Positions 53,308 through 63,355 of a DNA stretch of 64,000 bases are shown piece by piece. A program made the translations under genes and the position numbers. The notes below the pieces were generated by a model that worked only from the letters and a program-made list of their open reading frames with translations, had not been told where the DNA came from and searched no databases. The stretch is from Halanaeroarchaeum sp. HSR-CO (lineage in GTDB: Archaea > Halobacteriota > Halobacteria > Halobacteriales > Halobacteriaceae), in assembly GCF_024972755.1 (NCBI RefSeq), contig NZ_CP087724.1:2108001-2172000 (forward strand), written 5' to 3'. The first letter of the stretch is position 1. Every line of letters begins with the position of its first letter.

Positions 53308-54449
53308 ATGAAGTTACACGAGTACCAGGCCAAGGATGTCTTCGCCGACGCGGGCATCCCCACGCCCGGATCGGCGCTCGCCACCTCCGTCGACGAGGTC
53401 GTCGAGATGGCATCGGACCTCGGCTATCCGGTCGCGGTAAAGGCACAGGTACACGTCGGTGGACGTGGCAAGGCAGGCGGTATCAAACTCGCAGACGACG
53501 CAGAGGAGGCACGCGCCGCTGCCGAGGACATCCTCGGGATGGACCTCAAGGGCTACACGGTCGATAAGGTGCTCGTCGAGGAAGCGGTCGACTTCACCGA
53601 CGAACTCTACGTGGGTGTCACCATGGACCGTGGCGAGGGCAAACCCGTCGCCATGGTCTCCTCGAAGGGCGGCGTCAACATCGAGGAAGTGGCCGAGGAA
53701 AGCCCCGAAGCGATCGCCCGGGTCCACGTGGACCCGTCGTTCGGGATGCATCCCTACCAGGCTCGGAAGGCCGTCTACGACGCGGGCGTTCCCGACGAGG
53801 TCGCCCTCGACGTCGCCGGCGTCCTCCAGACGCTCTACCAGCTCTGGGAGGACCGCGACGCGAGCGACATCGAGGTCAACCCGCTGATGGTCACGGCAGA
53901 CGGCGACGTCGTCGCCGCCGACGCGGTCATGAACATCGACGACGACGCGCTGTTCCGCCAGCCGGAACTCGCGGAACTCGAAGAGGAGTCCTACGAGGAC
54001 GACCTCGAGCGAAAGGCCAGCGAGTACGGCTTCGACTACGTCAGACTCGACGGTAACGTCGGCATCATCGGGAACGGCGCCGGTCTCGTGATGACGACGC
54101 TCGACCTGGTCGACTACTACGGCGGCGAACCCGCCAACTTCCTCGACATCGGCGGTGGTGCGAAGGCCGAACGCGTCGCGAACGCGCTCGACATGGTCTT
54201 CGCCGACCCGAACGTCGACGCCATCGTGTTCAACATCTTCGGTGGCATCACCCGGGGCGACGAGGTCGCCAAGGGCATCAACGAGGCCCTCGATCAGTTC
54301 GACGAGATCCCGAAACCGGTCGTCGTCCGCCTCGCGGGCACGAACGCCGAGGAGGGTCGCGAGATCCTCAACGACGAACTGGTCACGGTCGAAGAGACAC
54401 TGGAGGACGCGGTCAAACGGTCGGTCGAGAACGCAGCGGAGGTGGAAGC

Positions 54450-54453
<4 letters not shown>
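53308..54453 (+). CDS. sucC: Succinyl-CoA synthetase (ADP-forming) beta subunit
   Basis: SucC is the ATP-grasp subunit of the tricarboxylic-acid-cycle enzyme that converts succinyl-CoA to succinate while making ATP. The 381-residue protein starts [20 protein letters not shown], and has [45 protein letters not shown] and [13 protein letters not shown]-like segments ([13 protein letters not shown]). It overlaps sucD by 4 bases (ATGA), showing translational coupling. A promoter-like tttaagcg element precedes the gene; the 213-base upstream gap also serves the divergent transporter. Confidence 0.96.
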
Positions 54454-55319
<866 letters not shown>

Positions 55320-55721
55320 GCACCGGAACTGTCCACCCCCACGAGTAGCGGGTTCGAACCACTCCATTCTCCGTGCGTTCGTCGGTCCACCAGCGAGCGC
55401 CCGGCTGCGCGAACATATTCGGGACAAGGGGGACGGAGAGCCGTCTCGTAGCCGACAGTGTGGCCGAGCGCACAGTCGACCCCGGCACGGTGGCGGAATC
55501 GATCCGCGTCGAGGGGACTGAGACGGCCATCGGACGGGGTCCGATGCGGACGTCGATGGTCGAATCGACGGAATCTGACGGTTGTGGGAAAAGAACCGTC
55601 CCACAACACCGATCGGTCGAGGACGGGAGACCGCAGAAAGCGCCCGGGTCGATTCGACCGATTCCCAGAATCGTGAAACCTAGACAACACTTTTGACACG
55701 ATCACACGTACTACCATCTCC
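55320..55721. other. Intergenic region before the nar regulator, with one hairpin
   Basis: About 400 bases hold no gene I can support. A perfect inverted repeat (gttgtggga/tcccacaac, 9 bp, 9-base loop) lies at 55581-55607, about 260 bases after sucD and 115 bases before the regulator gene. A gttcgaacc at 55355-55363 resembles a tRNA T-loop, but no tRNA cloverleaf fits. A cacttttg stretch at about 55688 could be the promoter of the regulator. Confidence 0.4.
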
Positions 55722-56369
55722 ATGTCCACGGACCGTCCGGTCCCCGTCTCGGCCGCTATCGAGGGCGGCGAAGGGCCGACGCTGTGGATCGAAATAGGGG
55801 TCGAAGTTGACGGGGACGCCGAGTGTCCCCTCGCCGGACCTGAAAAGACGGGCGTCTCCGGGTCGGTCCAGCTGGTCAACGACAGCTGTCACGTGTCGCT
55901 GTCGACGGCGGGTGGCGACGTCACCGAGGAGGTCAAGACGTACACGACCGACGTCGACGCGGAGTGTATCTGTCCGTCGTTCTGTCGACCCGGGTGCGTC
56001 CCCGAAGTGATCGCGGTCGACGACGGCTCACTCGCTATCGGGGCGTACGCCGATTCGCGAGAGACACTCGCCGAAGTGATGACACAGGTTCGCGAGAAGG
56101 CGGCCCACGTCCGCCTCCGACGGCTCACGACCGCGAACCGACCGATGGGCGCCGAGGAGTGGCGCCACGAAGCGATGGAGCCCGTCACCCTCACCGAGAA
56201 GCAACGCGAGGCGGTGCAGACGGCTGTCGAGATGGGCTACTACGCGACACCGCGTTCCGTCTCGCTCGCCGACCTCGCCGACAGGCTGGGCGTGACTCGC
56301 TCGGCCATCTCCCAGCGACTCACCGCGGTAGAGACGAAGCTCGTCACGGCGCTGGTCACGGACCGCTGA
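55722..56369 (+). CDS. NarO/DmsR-like HTH_10 regulator with cysteine-rich sensor
   Basis: This 215-residue regulator has an N-terminal domain with a cysteine cluster, ECICPSFCRPGC, plus cysteines at DAECPLAG and NDSCHVSL, and a C-terminal bat-type HTH_10 domain (LTEKQREAVQTAVEMGYYATPR and LADLADRLGVTRSAISQRL). The arrangement matches the CXnCXCX7C-type oxygen or redox sensor of NarO and DmsR, which activate nitrate and DMSO respiration genes in Haloferax. Here the nar genes follow directly after 257 bases, so NarO is the likely role. The cysteines probably hold an oxygen-sensitive cluster. Confidence 0.82.
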   Translation: MSTDRPVPVSAAIEGGEGPTLWIEIGVEVDGDAECPLAGPEKTGVSGSVQLVNDSCHVSLSTAGGDVTEEVKTYTTDVDAECICPSFCRPGCVPEVIAVDDGSLAIGAYADSRETLAEVMTQVREKAAHVRLRRLTTANRPMGAEEWRHEAMEPVTLTEKQREAVQTAVEMGYYATPRSVSLADLADRLGVTRSAISQRLTAVETKLVTALVTDR

Positions 56370-56626
56370 GCGCCGGTGGTCCCTCATTCCCAGAATGGCG
56401 ATTTCCACCAGTCAGAGCGGCGCTTTTCGGACCAGGCATAAAAGTCTGTAATATGCAGAATCAGCCATACCCGGCTGTTCGACACTTCTTCGAACGTGAG
56501 TGAAGAGATCGATTCGGTTCACGGTCGCTGGCGGGTCGACCGTCGCGAGAACGGTGCAGTCGAGCACCGGCAGGCGCATCGCAGCCGCGGATACCACCCG
56601 TACTCCCGAACTATGCAACGAGAACC
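56370..56626 (+). promoter_or_regulatory. Regulatory region of the nar operon
   Basis: This 257-base gap contains a TATA-like cataaaag at 56438-56445, and an inverted repeat gttcga/tcgaac with a 7-base spacer at 56477-56495. NarO-type regulators recognise semi-palindromes of CGAA/TTCG halves, so the inverted repeat is a candidate operator, but it lies downstream of the TATA-like element and may serve another promoter. A second potential hairpin pairs gcgccggtgg near 56370 with ccacc and cggcgc further on. Confidence 0.45.
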
Positions 56627-57196
56627 ATGCGAACACGGACGATAGGCATCCTCCTGATCGTGCTCGTCGTCTTGCTCCCCACCTGGTTCACCGCGATCCA
56701 GACGGTCGAGCACGCCGAGGAGGTAGGTATCGACACCGAGCAGACCGACATGCGACCACTCCAGTCCATCGTCGATACGCCGGAGGCGATGACGCCGGCA
56801 CAGGTCGGCGTCGTGATCTGGCTGGCGCTGGGGGCGTTGATGGCCGTCCTGGCGGGGTTCCACCGGTTCATGGATCGGCTGGTGCGACCCAGCGGCGGCC
56901 CCAGAGCGGTTGCCGACGGGGGCGCACTCGACTGGTTCCAGACCGAGCATCGCTGGGTGGCGGAGTACGTCGGTTCGGCGGAGAGCGACGAGGGGGTGTT
57001 CGCCATCCTGGCGCTGTCGGCGCTCACCGTGGTCCTGTCAGTGCTCGTGGTCGTGGAGTTCTTCACGCTCGCGCGCACCCAGTACGTGGGCCTCTACGTC
57101 GGGGGCATCTTCCTCGCACTCGCGGGAATGACGGCCGCGTACTACGCCTGGTTCCTGCCACACGTCCACGTCGCGGAGGACCGATACCATGACTGA
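56627..57196 (+). CDS. Membrane protein, first gene of the nar operon (orf1)
   Basis: This 189-residue protein has about four hydrophobic segments (LLIVLVVLLPTWFTAI, VGVVIWLALGALMAVLAGF, FAILALSALTVVLSVLVVVEFF, VGGIFLALAGMTAAYYAWF). The C-terminal [11 protein letters not shown] is rich in histidine and might bind metal or haem. Its position before narB and narC matches ORF1 of the Haloferax mediterranei nar operon. Its role is unknown; a membrane part of the electron-transfer chain is likely. It overlaps narB by 8 bases. Confidence 0.8.
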   Translation: MRTRTIGILLIVLVVLLPTWFTAIQTVEHAEEVGIDTEQTDMRPLQSIVDTPEAMTPAQVGVVIWLALGALMAVLAGFHRFMDRLVRPSGGPRAVADGGALDWFQTEHRWVAEYVGSAESDEGVFAILALSALTVVLSVLVVVEFFTLARTQYVGLYVGGIFLALAGMTAAYYAWFLPHVHVAEDRYHD

Positions 57197-57782
57197 GAAC
57201 GACGACGAGCGACGGGAGGACCTGTTCCTCGGCCGCTGGGAGCGACGGGACGTCGCCAGGGCGGCCATCGGGCTCGGCGGGGTGTCGGCCATCGGCGGGC
57301 TGGCGGTCCCGCTCAGCGGGCTCACCCAGGTCGCCGAGCGCGGGTTCACGGGAGAGATCTACACCGACGGAACCTACCTGGTCGACGAGAACGGCGACCG
57401 CGTCACCGAGGACGCCCTGGAGTTCGGTACCCGGACCACCGTCTTCCCGGAGACGAATCCCGGCGCTAGCGACGCACCCACGTTGCTCGTGCGATACGAG
57501 GAGAACGCATACGCCCCGCCAACCGAACTGGCGTTCACCGTCAGCGGCTACGCGGCCTATTCGAAGGTCTGTACGCACGCGGGCTGTATGGTTTCCGAAG
57601 CGGAGAACGGGACGCTCGTCTGTCCCTGTCACTTCGCGGAGTTCGATCCGCGAAGCGGGGCGGCGGTCACGGGTGGGCCGGCACCACGACCGCTCCCCCA
57701 GTTACCGATCACGCTCTCGAGCGACGGCTATCTCATGGCTACGGACAACTTCGAGGGACCGATCGGCCCTGGGGGTGAGTGA
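57189..57782 (+). CDS. narB: Rieske iron-sulfur protein of the nar operon
   Basis: NarB carries a Rieske [2Fe-2S] cluster and, with the cytochrome b NarC, feeds electrons to NarGH. The 197-residue protein has an uncleaved membrane anchor near the N-terminus ([29 protein letters not shown]), which also looks like a Tat-type signal. The cluster ligands are in CTHAGC (Cys128, His130) and CPCH (Cys145, His148). A Gly/Pro loop ([14 protein letters not shown]) covers the cluster, as is typical. Start is ATG 57189, inside the end of orf1. Confidence 0.92.
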   Translation: MTENDDERREDLFLGRWERRDVARAAIGLGGVSAIGGLAVPLSGLTQVAERGFTGEIYTDGTYLVDENGDRVTEDALEFGTRTTVFPETNPGASDAPTLLVRYEENAYAPPTELAFTVSGYAAYSKVCTHAGCMVSEAENGTLVCPCHFAEFDPRSGAAVTGGPAPRPLPQLPITLSSDGYLMATDNFEGPIGPGGE

Positions 57783-57784
57783 CG

Positions 57785-59104
57785 ATGGGCGCAACAGACT
57801 GGCTCACCGACCGACTCAAGATCGATGGCGAACGGCGGATGCTCGGGAAGGCCTTCCCGGCGGACGACTCGTTCCTGCTGGGCGAGGTGGCCCTGTTCTC
57901 GTTCGTCATCATCGTCCTGACGGGCATCTTTCTCGGGGCGTTCTACGAACCGAGTTCTGCCGAGGTCACCTACCAGGGTGCGGTCTCCCAGTTCCAGGGC
58001 GACGAGATGCCGGCGGCGTTCGTCAGCGTGCTCCACATCACCTACGGCGTCCCATTTGGCATGTTCGTCCGACGGCTTCACCACTGGGGCGCGCAGTTGT
58101 TCATCGCCTCGCTGGGCTTGCACATGCTCCGGGTCTTCTTCACCGGCGCGTACCGCAACCCTCGGGAGATCAACTGGGTGATCGGGAGTTTGCTGGCGAT
58201 CCTCGCGATGCTCGCGAGTTACACGGGGTACTCGCTCCCCTACGACGAGTTCGCGACCACCGCCACGGGCATCGGCTACAACATCGCCCTCGCGGTCCCG
58301 CTCGTCGGCGACTTCCTGGCCCAGCTCGTCTTCGCCGGGGAGTTCCCCGCTAGCGGCACCATCCCCCGGCTGTTCTTCTTGCACGTCGTGGTCATCCCGC
58401 TTGCCATCGCGGGCCTGCTCGCGGCCCACATGCTCGTCCTGGTGAAACAGAAACATACAGAGGGGCGACGCTCGACCGAGGACGCGGAACTGGCGGGCGT
58501 CGACGAGGACGACGATTCCGTGGTCATCGGCCTGCCGCTGGTCCCGAACCAGGCGGCGGTCTCGATGGTGGTCTTCTTCCTCACCGCGGCCACGCTCGCG
58601 TTGCTCGCCGGATTCCTGCCGGTCCACAACGTCGCGGCCTACGGCCCGAACGACCCCGCTGGGACCCCTGCCATCGTCATGCCGGACTGGTTCCTGATGT
58701 GGCTGTACGGCTTTTTGAAGATCATCCCCTCGTGGTTCACGTTCCACGTCGCCGGCGTGGAGTTCAACACCGAGTTCTGGGGCGGCGTGTTCCTCTCCGG
58801 TCTCGTCTTCGGCCTGCTGATACTCTGGCCGTTCCTCGACCGGACCGACGGGGAACGACACTTCAGCGCCGATCCGCTGTCGCGACCGTTCCCGACGGCC
58901 GTCGGCGTCGCCGGCGTCGTCATGATCCTCGTCGCCTCGCTGGCGGGTATGAACAACCTGCTGGCGAGCGCACTCGGGGTGAGCACCGGCGCAGTCACGC
59001 CGATTCTCACGGTCCTCGTGGTCGTGGTCCCGATTCTGGCCGGCGTGGGAACCTACATCCTGGCGTCCGGCGCCCCGGCCCGAGGAGGTGGGCGGGGTGA
59101 CTGA
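57785..59104 (+). CDS. narC: Cytochrome b of the nar operon
   Basis: NarC is a diheme b-type membrane cytochrome related to the bc1 complex, which together with NarB links the quinone pool to nitrate reductase. The 439-residue protein has about eleven hydrophobic helices. Two histidine pairs sit on helices B and D ([38 protein letters not shown]). A Qo-like region ([18 protein letters not shown]) lies in the second half. The start is ATG 57785; a GTG at 57779 overlaps the narB stop (GTGA) and is an equal alternative. It overlaps orf4. Confidence 0.93.
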   Translation: MGATDWLTDRLKIDGERRMLGKAFPADDSFLLGEVALFSFVIIVLTGIFLGAFYEPSSAEVTYQGAVSQFQGDEMPAAFVSVLHITYGVPFGMFVRRLHHWGAQLFIASLGLHMLRVFFTGAYRNPREINWVIGSLLAILAMLASYTGYSLPYDEFATTATGIGYNIALAVPLVGDFLAQLVFAGEFPASGTIPRLFFLHVVVIPLAIAGLLAAHMLVLVKQKHTEGRRSTEDAELAGVDEDDDSVVIGLPLVPNQAAVSMVVFFLTAATLALLAGFLPVHNVAAYGPNDPAGTPAIVMPDWFLMWLYGFLKIIPSWFTFHVAGVEFNTEFWGGVFLSGLVFGLLILWPFLDRTDGERHFSADPLSRPFPTAVGVAGVVMILVASLAGMNNLLASALGVSTGAVTPILTVLVVVVPILAGVGTYILASGAPARGGGRGD

Positions 59105-59282
59105 CGTCGCCCTCGCCGGTCGAACGTATCGGTTCCTGGACGTAGCGACGAAACTCGCTGGCGTCGCCCTGCTCGTCGGGGCACTCGAACTGGGCATCGC
59201 ATCGGCTCCGGGCGCCACGCTCGCACTCGCGGGCGCGGTTCTCGGCGTCAGCACCGTCTTCGTCACGGAGGAAACTCGATGA
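59097..59282 (+). CDS. Small membrane protein of the nar operon (orf4)
   Basis: This 61-residue protein has two hydrophobic segments ([18 protein letters not shown] and [18 protein letters not shown]) and matches ORF4 of the haloarchaeal nar operon in place and size. The GTG at 59097 overlaps the narC stop (GTGA), and its TGA overlaps the narG ATG (ATGA), so it is embedded in a coupled translation chain. The function is unknown; it may be a structural subunit. An alternative GTG lies at 59088. Confidence 0.75.
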   Translation: MTDVALAGRTYRFLDVATKLAGVALLVGALELGIASAPGATLALAGAVLGVSTVFVTEETR

Positions 59283-62137
59283 GCGAACAACAGCAATCCA
59301 CAGACATCGACTCGAGACGTCGCGACTTCTTGAAGGGGCTCGGCGCGACCGCAGCGGTCGGCGCGAGCGGCCTGGGTGCGGCGAGCCAGGCCGCACAGAT
59401 GAACCGCCTCCAGGTGGTCGACGACCCCATCGGAGACTACCCCTACCGCGAGTGGGAGGATCTCTACCGCGATCAGTGGGACTGGGACTCGATCGCCAGA
59501 AGCACGCACAGCGTGAACTGTACCGGCAGCTGCTCTTGGAACGTGTACGTCAAAAACGGCCAGGTGTGGCGCGAAGAGCAGGCCGCCGACTATCCACGGA
59601 TCAACCAGGATCTCCCGGACCCCAACCCGCGCGGCTGCAACAAGGGCGCGTGTTACAAGGACTACGTCCACGGTGCCCAGCGGGTGAAATATCCGCTTAA
59701 ACGGACGGGCGAACGCGGCGAGGGGAAATGGAAGCGCATCTCCTGGGACCAGGCCCTCGACGAGATCGCCGAAGAAGTGCTCGATACGGTCGAAGCCGGT
59801 GATTACGACGGCATCAGTGGGTTCACGCCGATCCCCGCGATGAGCCCCGTATCGTTCGCGTCCGGGACCCGGATGATCAATCTGCTCGGTGGCGTCAGCC
59901 ACTCGTTCTACGACTGGTACTCGGATCTGCCACCGGGGCAGCCCCAGACGTACGGGTTCCAGACCGACAACTCCGAGAGTGCGGACTGGTACAACGCCGA
60001 TTACATCATCGCGTGGGGGTCGAACATCAACGTCACCCGGATTCCGGACGCGAAGATGTTTCTGGAGTCCCGGTACGACGGAGCGAAGACGGTCGGGGTC
60101 TTCAGCGACTACTCACAGACCGCCATCCACACGGACGAGTTCATCAGCCCGGACCCCGGGACGGACGCGGCACTGGCGCTGGGGATGGCGCGGACGATTA
60201 TCGAAGAGGGGCTCTACGACGAAGCCCACGTCAAAGAGCAATCAGACATGCCGCTTCTCGTCCGCGAGGATACGGGCAAATTCCTCCGGGCGTCGGAGGT
60301 CACCGGCCTCTCCGGCAACGAGAAGACGATGGTCATGCTCGACGAGGCGGGGGCCATCCGTACGGCGCCCGGCTCGCTGGGGGTTCGAGCGGGCGAGTTC
60401 GACCCCGACTCCTCGATCGAACTGGATTTCGATCCCCAGCTATCCGTCGACCAGACGGTCGATACGACCGACGGCAGCGTCCGCGTCCGGACCGTCTGGG
60501 AGCGCCTTCGAGAGCAGCTCTCGGACTACGAGCCAGACGACGTCTACGAGATTACGGGCGTGGGCGTCGAGACGATGCAGCGGATCGCCCGTGAATTTGC
60601 TGACGTCGAGAAGGGCAAGATCATCCACGGGAAAGGCGTCAACGACTGGTTCCACAACGACCTCGGTAATCGGTCGATCCAGCTCGTCGCGACGTTGACC
60701 GGAAACATGGGTCGGAACGGGACCAACGTCGACCACTACGTCGGCCAGGAGAAAATCTGGACGGTCAACGGCTGGAAACACCTCTGTTTCCCGCACCTCG
60801 ACAAGACCGGTACTGGCCCCCGTGGAATGCCGACGACGCTCTGGACGTACTACCACTCCGGCATCACCGAGAGCGATCCGAAACTGGAGTCGCGAATCGA
60901 GGAGTCACTCGAGAAAGAGTGGATGCCAATGTATCCCGAGGAGCGCTCGGACGGTAGCCGACCCTCCCCGAGTATCTTCTTCGTCTGGCGTGGAAACTTC
61001 TACAACCAGGCGAAGGGCAACAAGCCGGTTCGCGACGTTCTCTGGGAGAAACTCGATCTCGTCGTCGACATCAACTTCCGGATGGATACCACGGCGAAAA
61101 ACGCCGATTACGTCCTTCCAGCGGCCTCCCATTACGAGAAACACGACCTCTCGATGACGGACATGCACACGTGGATCCATCCGTTCACCCCCGCGATCGA
61201 ACCGCTCGGGGAGTCCAAACCGGACTGGGAGGTCTTCCGCGATCTCGCAGCGCGCATTCAGGAACTGGCTCGCGAACGCGGCGTCGGCCCGATCGAGGAC
61301 CGGTCGTTCGACCGCACGATCCAACCGGCGTCGGTGTACGACGATTACGTCAAGGATTGGCTCGACGACGAAGCGGGCGCCCTGGAGAACGGGAAAGCCG
61401 CCGCGGAGTTTATCCTCCGCAACTCGGGCGAGACGAACCCGCCGGATAGTGACGAGCAGATCACCTTCGACGACACGGTCGAGCAGCCCCAGCGGTTCCT
61501 CGCCAACGGCGGGCACTGGACGTCGGACCTCAACGAGGGCGAGGCCTTCGCGCCGTGGAAGGATTTCGTGCAGGACAAGGAGCCGTGGCCGACGTTCTCG
61601 GGACGCCAGCAGTACTACATCGATCACGACTGGTATCTCGAGGACGGCGAAGAGCTACCCACCTACAAGGAACCGCTCGGAGAAGAGAAAGCGGACGAGT
61701 ACCCACTCCGGTATCTCACACCGCATGGCCGGTGGTCGATGCACTCGACCTGGCGGGACGACAAGTACATGCTCCGTCTGAACCGCGGCGAACCGGTGTT
61801 GTATATTCACCCCGACGACGCCGAGTCACGGGACATCGAGGACGGCGACACGGTCCGCATCTACAACGACCTCGCGGAGATCCACGCAATGGCGAAATAC
61901 TACCCCAGCAGTCAGCGCGGCAGCGTCAGGATGAACTTCTCCTGGGAGGACTACCAGTTCCCGGATCAGGGGAACTTCAACAGCGTCACGTCCATGGATC
62001 TGAAGACGACCCAGATCGTCCAGTATCCAGAAGACACGGGCGAGCACCTCCACTTCTTCCCCAACTTCTGGGGTCCCACCGGCGTCAACAGCGACGCACG
62101 CGTGCAGATCGAGCTGGCCGAAGGGGGTGAGCGGTGA
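59279..62137 (+). CDS. narG: Nitrate reductase catalytic subunit (pNarG type)
   Basis: NarG reduces nitrate to nitrite at a Mo-bisMGD cofactor. The 952-residue protein starts with a Tat signal (DSRRRDFLKGLG), so the active site faces the outside, as in other archaeal NarG. The FS0 cluster ligands are His77, Cys81, Cys85 and Cys120, the HX3CX3CX34C pattern of NarG. Asp236 in SADWYNADYIIAWGSN is the likely Mo ligand. The C-terminal MGD-binding domain has RYLTPHGRWSMHST. Translation is coupled on both sides: ATGA with orf4, and GTGATGA near narH. Confidence 0.95.
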   Translation: MSEQQQSTDIDSRRRDFLKGLGATAAVGASGLGAASQAAQMNRLQVVDDPIGDYPYREWEDLYRDQWDWDSIARSTHSVNCTGSCSWNVYVKNGQVWREEQAADYPRINQDLPDPNPRGCNKGACYKDYVHGAQRVKYPLKRTGERGEGKWKRISWDQALDEIAEEVLDTVEAGDYDGISGFTPIPAMSPVSFASGTRMINLLGGVSHSFYDWYSDLPPGQPQTYGFQTDNSESADWYNADYIIAWGSNINVTRIPDAKMFLESRYDGAKTVGVFSDYSQTAIHTDEFISPDPGTDAALALGMARTIIEEGLYDEAHVKEQSDMPLLVREDTGKFLRASEVTGLSGNEKTMVMLDEAGAIRTAPGSLGVRAGEFDPDSSIELDFDPQLSVDQTVDTTDGSVRVRTVWERLREQLSDYEPDDVYEITGVGVETMQRIAREFADVEKGKIIHGKGVNDWFHNDLGNRSIQLVATLTGNMGRNGTNVDHYVGQEKIWTVNGWKHLCFPHLDKTGTGPRGMPTTLWTYYHSGITESDPKLESRIEESLEKEWMPMYPEERSDGSRPSPSIFFVWRGNFYNQAKGNKPVRDVLWEKLDLVVDINFRMDTTAKNADYVLPAASHYEKHDLSMTDMHTWIHPFTPAIEPLGESKPDWEVFRDLAARIQELARERGVGPIEDRSFDRTIQPASVYDDYVKDWLDDEAGALENGKAAAEFILRNSGETNPPDSDEQITFDDTVEQPQRFLANGGHWTSDLNEGEAFAPWKDFVQDKEPWPTFSGRQQYYIDHDWYLEDGEELPTYKEPLGEEKADEYPLRYLTPHGRWSMHSTWRDDKYMLRLNRGEPVLYIHPDDAESRDIEDGDTVRIYNDLAEIHAMAKYYPSSQRGSVRMNFSWEDYQFPDQGNFNSVTSMDLKTTQIVQYPEDTGEHLHFFPNFWGPTGVNSDARVQIELAEGGER

Positions 62138-63180
62138 TGAGCCAGAGTACTAGCCTCGCAGAAGGGATCGACCATCAGGTCGCGATGGTCATGGACCTGA
62201 ACAAGTGTATCGGCTGCCAGACGTGTACGGTGGGCTGTAAGACGACGTGGACGGAACGAGAGGGGACCGAGTACATGTACTGGAACAACGTCGAGACCAA
62301 GCCCGGCAAGGGGTATCCCAGAGATTGGGAACAGAAAGGCGGGGGGTGGCAATCCGAATCCCGGTCCGAACTGAACAATGGCGAATTACCGCCCAAAGAG
62401 GACTACGGTCGGCCCTGGGAGTTCAACTACGACGAGGCCCTCTTCTCGCCGAGTACCGAGGCCTTGCGTCCGCAAGGAGAGGATCCCGAGTGGGGACCGA
62501 ATTGGGACGAGGATCAGGGTGCTGGGAAACATCCGAACTCCCAGTACTTCTACATACCCCGCATCTGCAACCACTGCACGCACCCGACCTGCGTGGAGGC
62601 GTGCCCGCGGAAGGCGCTGTACAAGCGTTCCGAAGACGGCGTGGTCCTCGTCGACCAGGACCGCTGTCGTGGCTATCGCTACTGCGTGGAGGGCTGTCCC
62701 TACAAGAAGGTCTACTACAACGCGGTGAAGAAGACCTCCGAGAAGTGCATCTTCTGTTACCCCCGCATCGAAGGCGAAGGACCGGATGGCGAGACGAAAG
62801 CGCCCGTCTGTGCGGAGGAGTGTACCACCCAACTCCGGATGGTCGGGTACCTGGACGACCGCGAGGGGCCCATCTACAAACTCGTCGAACAGTACGAGGT
62901 GGCACTGCCGCTCCATCCGGAGTACCAGACCGACCCGAACATCTACTACATCCCGCCGTTCGCGCCGCCGCAGATCGACGCGGAGGGCGAGACGACGGAG
63001 TTCGATCGGATCCCCATGTCGTACCTCGAAGACCTCTTCGGCGACGGAATTCACGACGCCATGGATACCATCGAGCGAGAGCGCGCCAAGGTTAACCGTG
63101 GCGGCGACAGCGAATTGATGGAAATGTTGACGAGCGAGAATCCGGCCCAGCAGTATCGGTTGGAGGTGTTCGACGAATGA
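62137..63180 (+). CDS. narH: Nitrate reductase iron-sulfur subunit
   Basis: NarH passes electrons through four Fe-S clusters to NarG. The 347-residue protein has ferredoxin-type cysteine groups: CIGCQTCTVGC, CNHCTHPTCVEAC, CRGYRYCVEGC and CIFC. In the third group a tyrosine replaces a cysteine, the pattern for a [3Fe-4S] cluster. There is no signal peptide; it is probably exported attached to NarG. The start is ATG 62137, with a GTG at 62134. The last codons (EVFDE) and stop are duplicated in the array that follows. Confidence 0.95.
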   Translation: MSQSTSLAEGIDHQVAMVMDLNKCIGCQTCTVGCKTTWTEREGTEYMYWNNVETKPGKGYPRDWEQKGGGWQSESRSELNNGELPPKEDYGRPWEFNYDEALFSPSTEALRPQGEDPEWGPNWDEDQGAGKHPNSQYFYIPRICNHCTHPTCVEACPRKALYKRSEDGVVLVDQDRCRGYRYCVEGCPYKKVYYNAVKKTSEKCIFCYPRIEGEGPDGETKAPVCAEECTTQLRMVGYLDDREGPIYKLVEQYEVALPLHPEYQTDPNIYYIPPFAPPQIDAEGETTEFDRIPMSYLEDLFGDGIHDAMDTIERERAKVNRGGDSELMEMLTSENPAQQYRLEVFDE

Positions 63181-63239
63181 GCCGTGCGTGGAATTCGTCG
63201 AGCTCTCCAGAACGCGTTCTGGAGGTGTTCGACGAATGA
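63177..63239 (+). CDS. Mini-ORF 1 in the narH junction array
   Basis: This 20-codon frame starts at an ATG overlapping the narH stop (ATGA) and ends EVFDE-stop, the same five residues that end NarH. It is created by the repeat unit; the middle residues (WNSSSSPERV) come from the hairpins. Its stop overlaps the next ATG. It is probably translated by re-initiation if the mRNA is polycistronic, and is probably not a functional protein. It may serve only to carry ribosomes across the array. Confidence 0.4.
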   Translation: MSRAWNSSSSPERVLEVFDE

Positions 63240-63355
63240 GCGAATCGATTTCGTCGAGCCGGCCGGACCGTAGGTCCGGACTCGTTCGACGAATGAGCGT
63301 GAGCGAATTCGTCGAGCTTACCAGCGCTCCGCTCTGGGAGGTGTTCGACGAATGA
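63236..63355 (+). CDS. Mini-ORF 2 in the narH junction array
   Basis: This 39-codon frame starts ATGAGC in an ATGA overlap with mini-ORF 1, and again ends EVFDE-stop. It covers two repeat units: the third junction copy is read in another frame (VRRMS), so no stop occurs there. Its stop overlaps the ATG of the next gene (ATGA at 63352-63355). The chain narH, mini-ORF 1, mini-ORF 2, orf7 is thus unbroken in stop/start overlaps. A real peptide function is not indicated by the sequence. Confidence 0.4.
   Translation: MSESISSSRPDRRSGLVRRMSVSEFVELTSAPLWEVFDE

Noticed and set aside
55350-55370. tRNA gene, from a gttcgaacc T-loop-like motif
   Set aside because: No acceptor stem, D-loop or anticodon stem can be formed around it.
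56453-56500. A 15-codon ORF upstream of the nar operon
   Set aside because: The TATA-like element is only about 8-15 bases from its ATG, too close for a leaderless start, and no family resemblance is seen.
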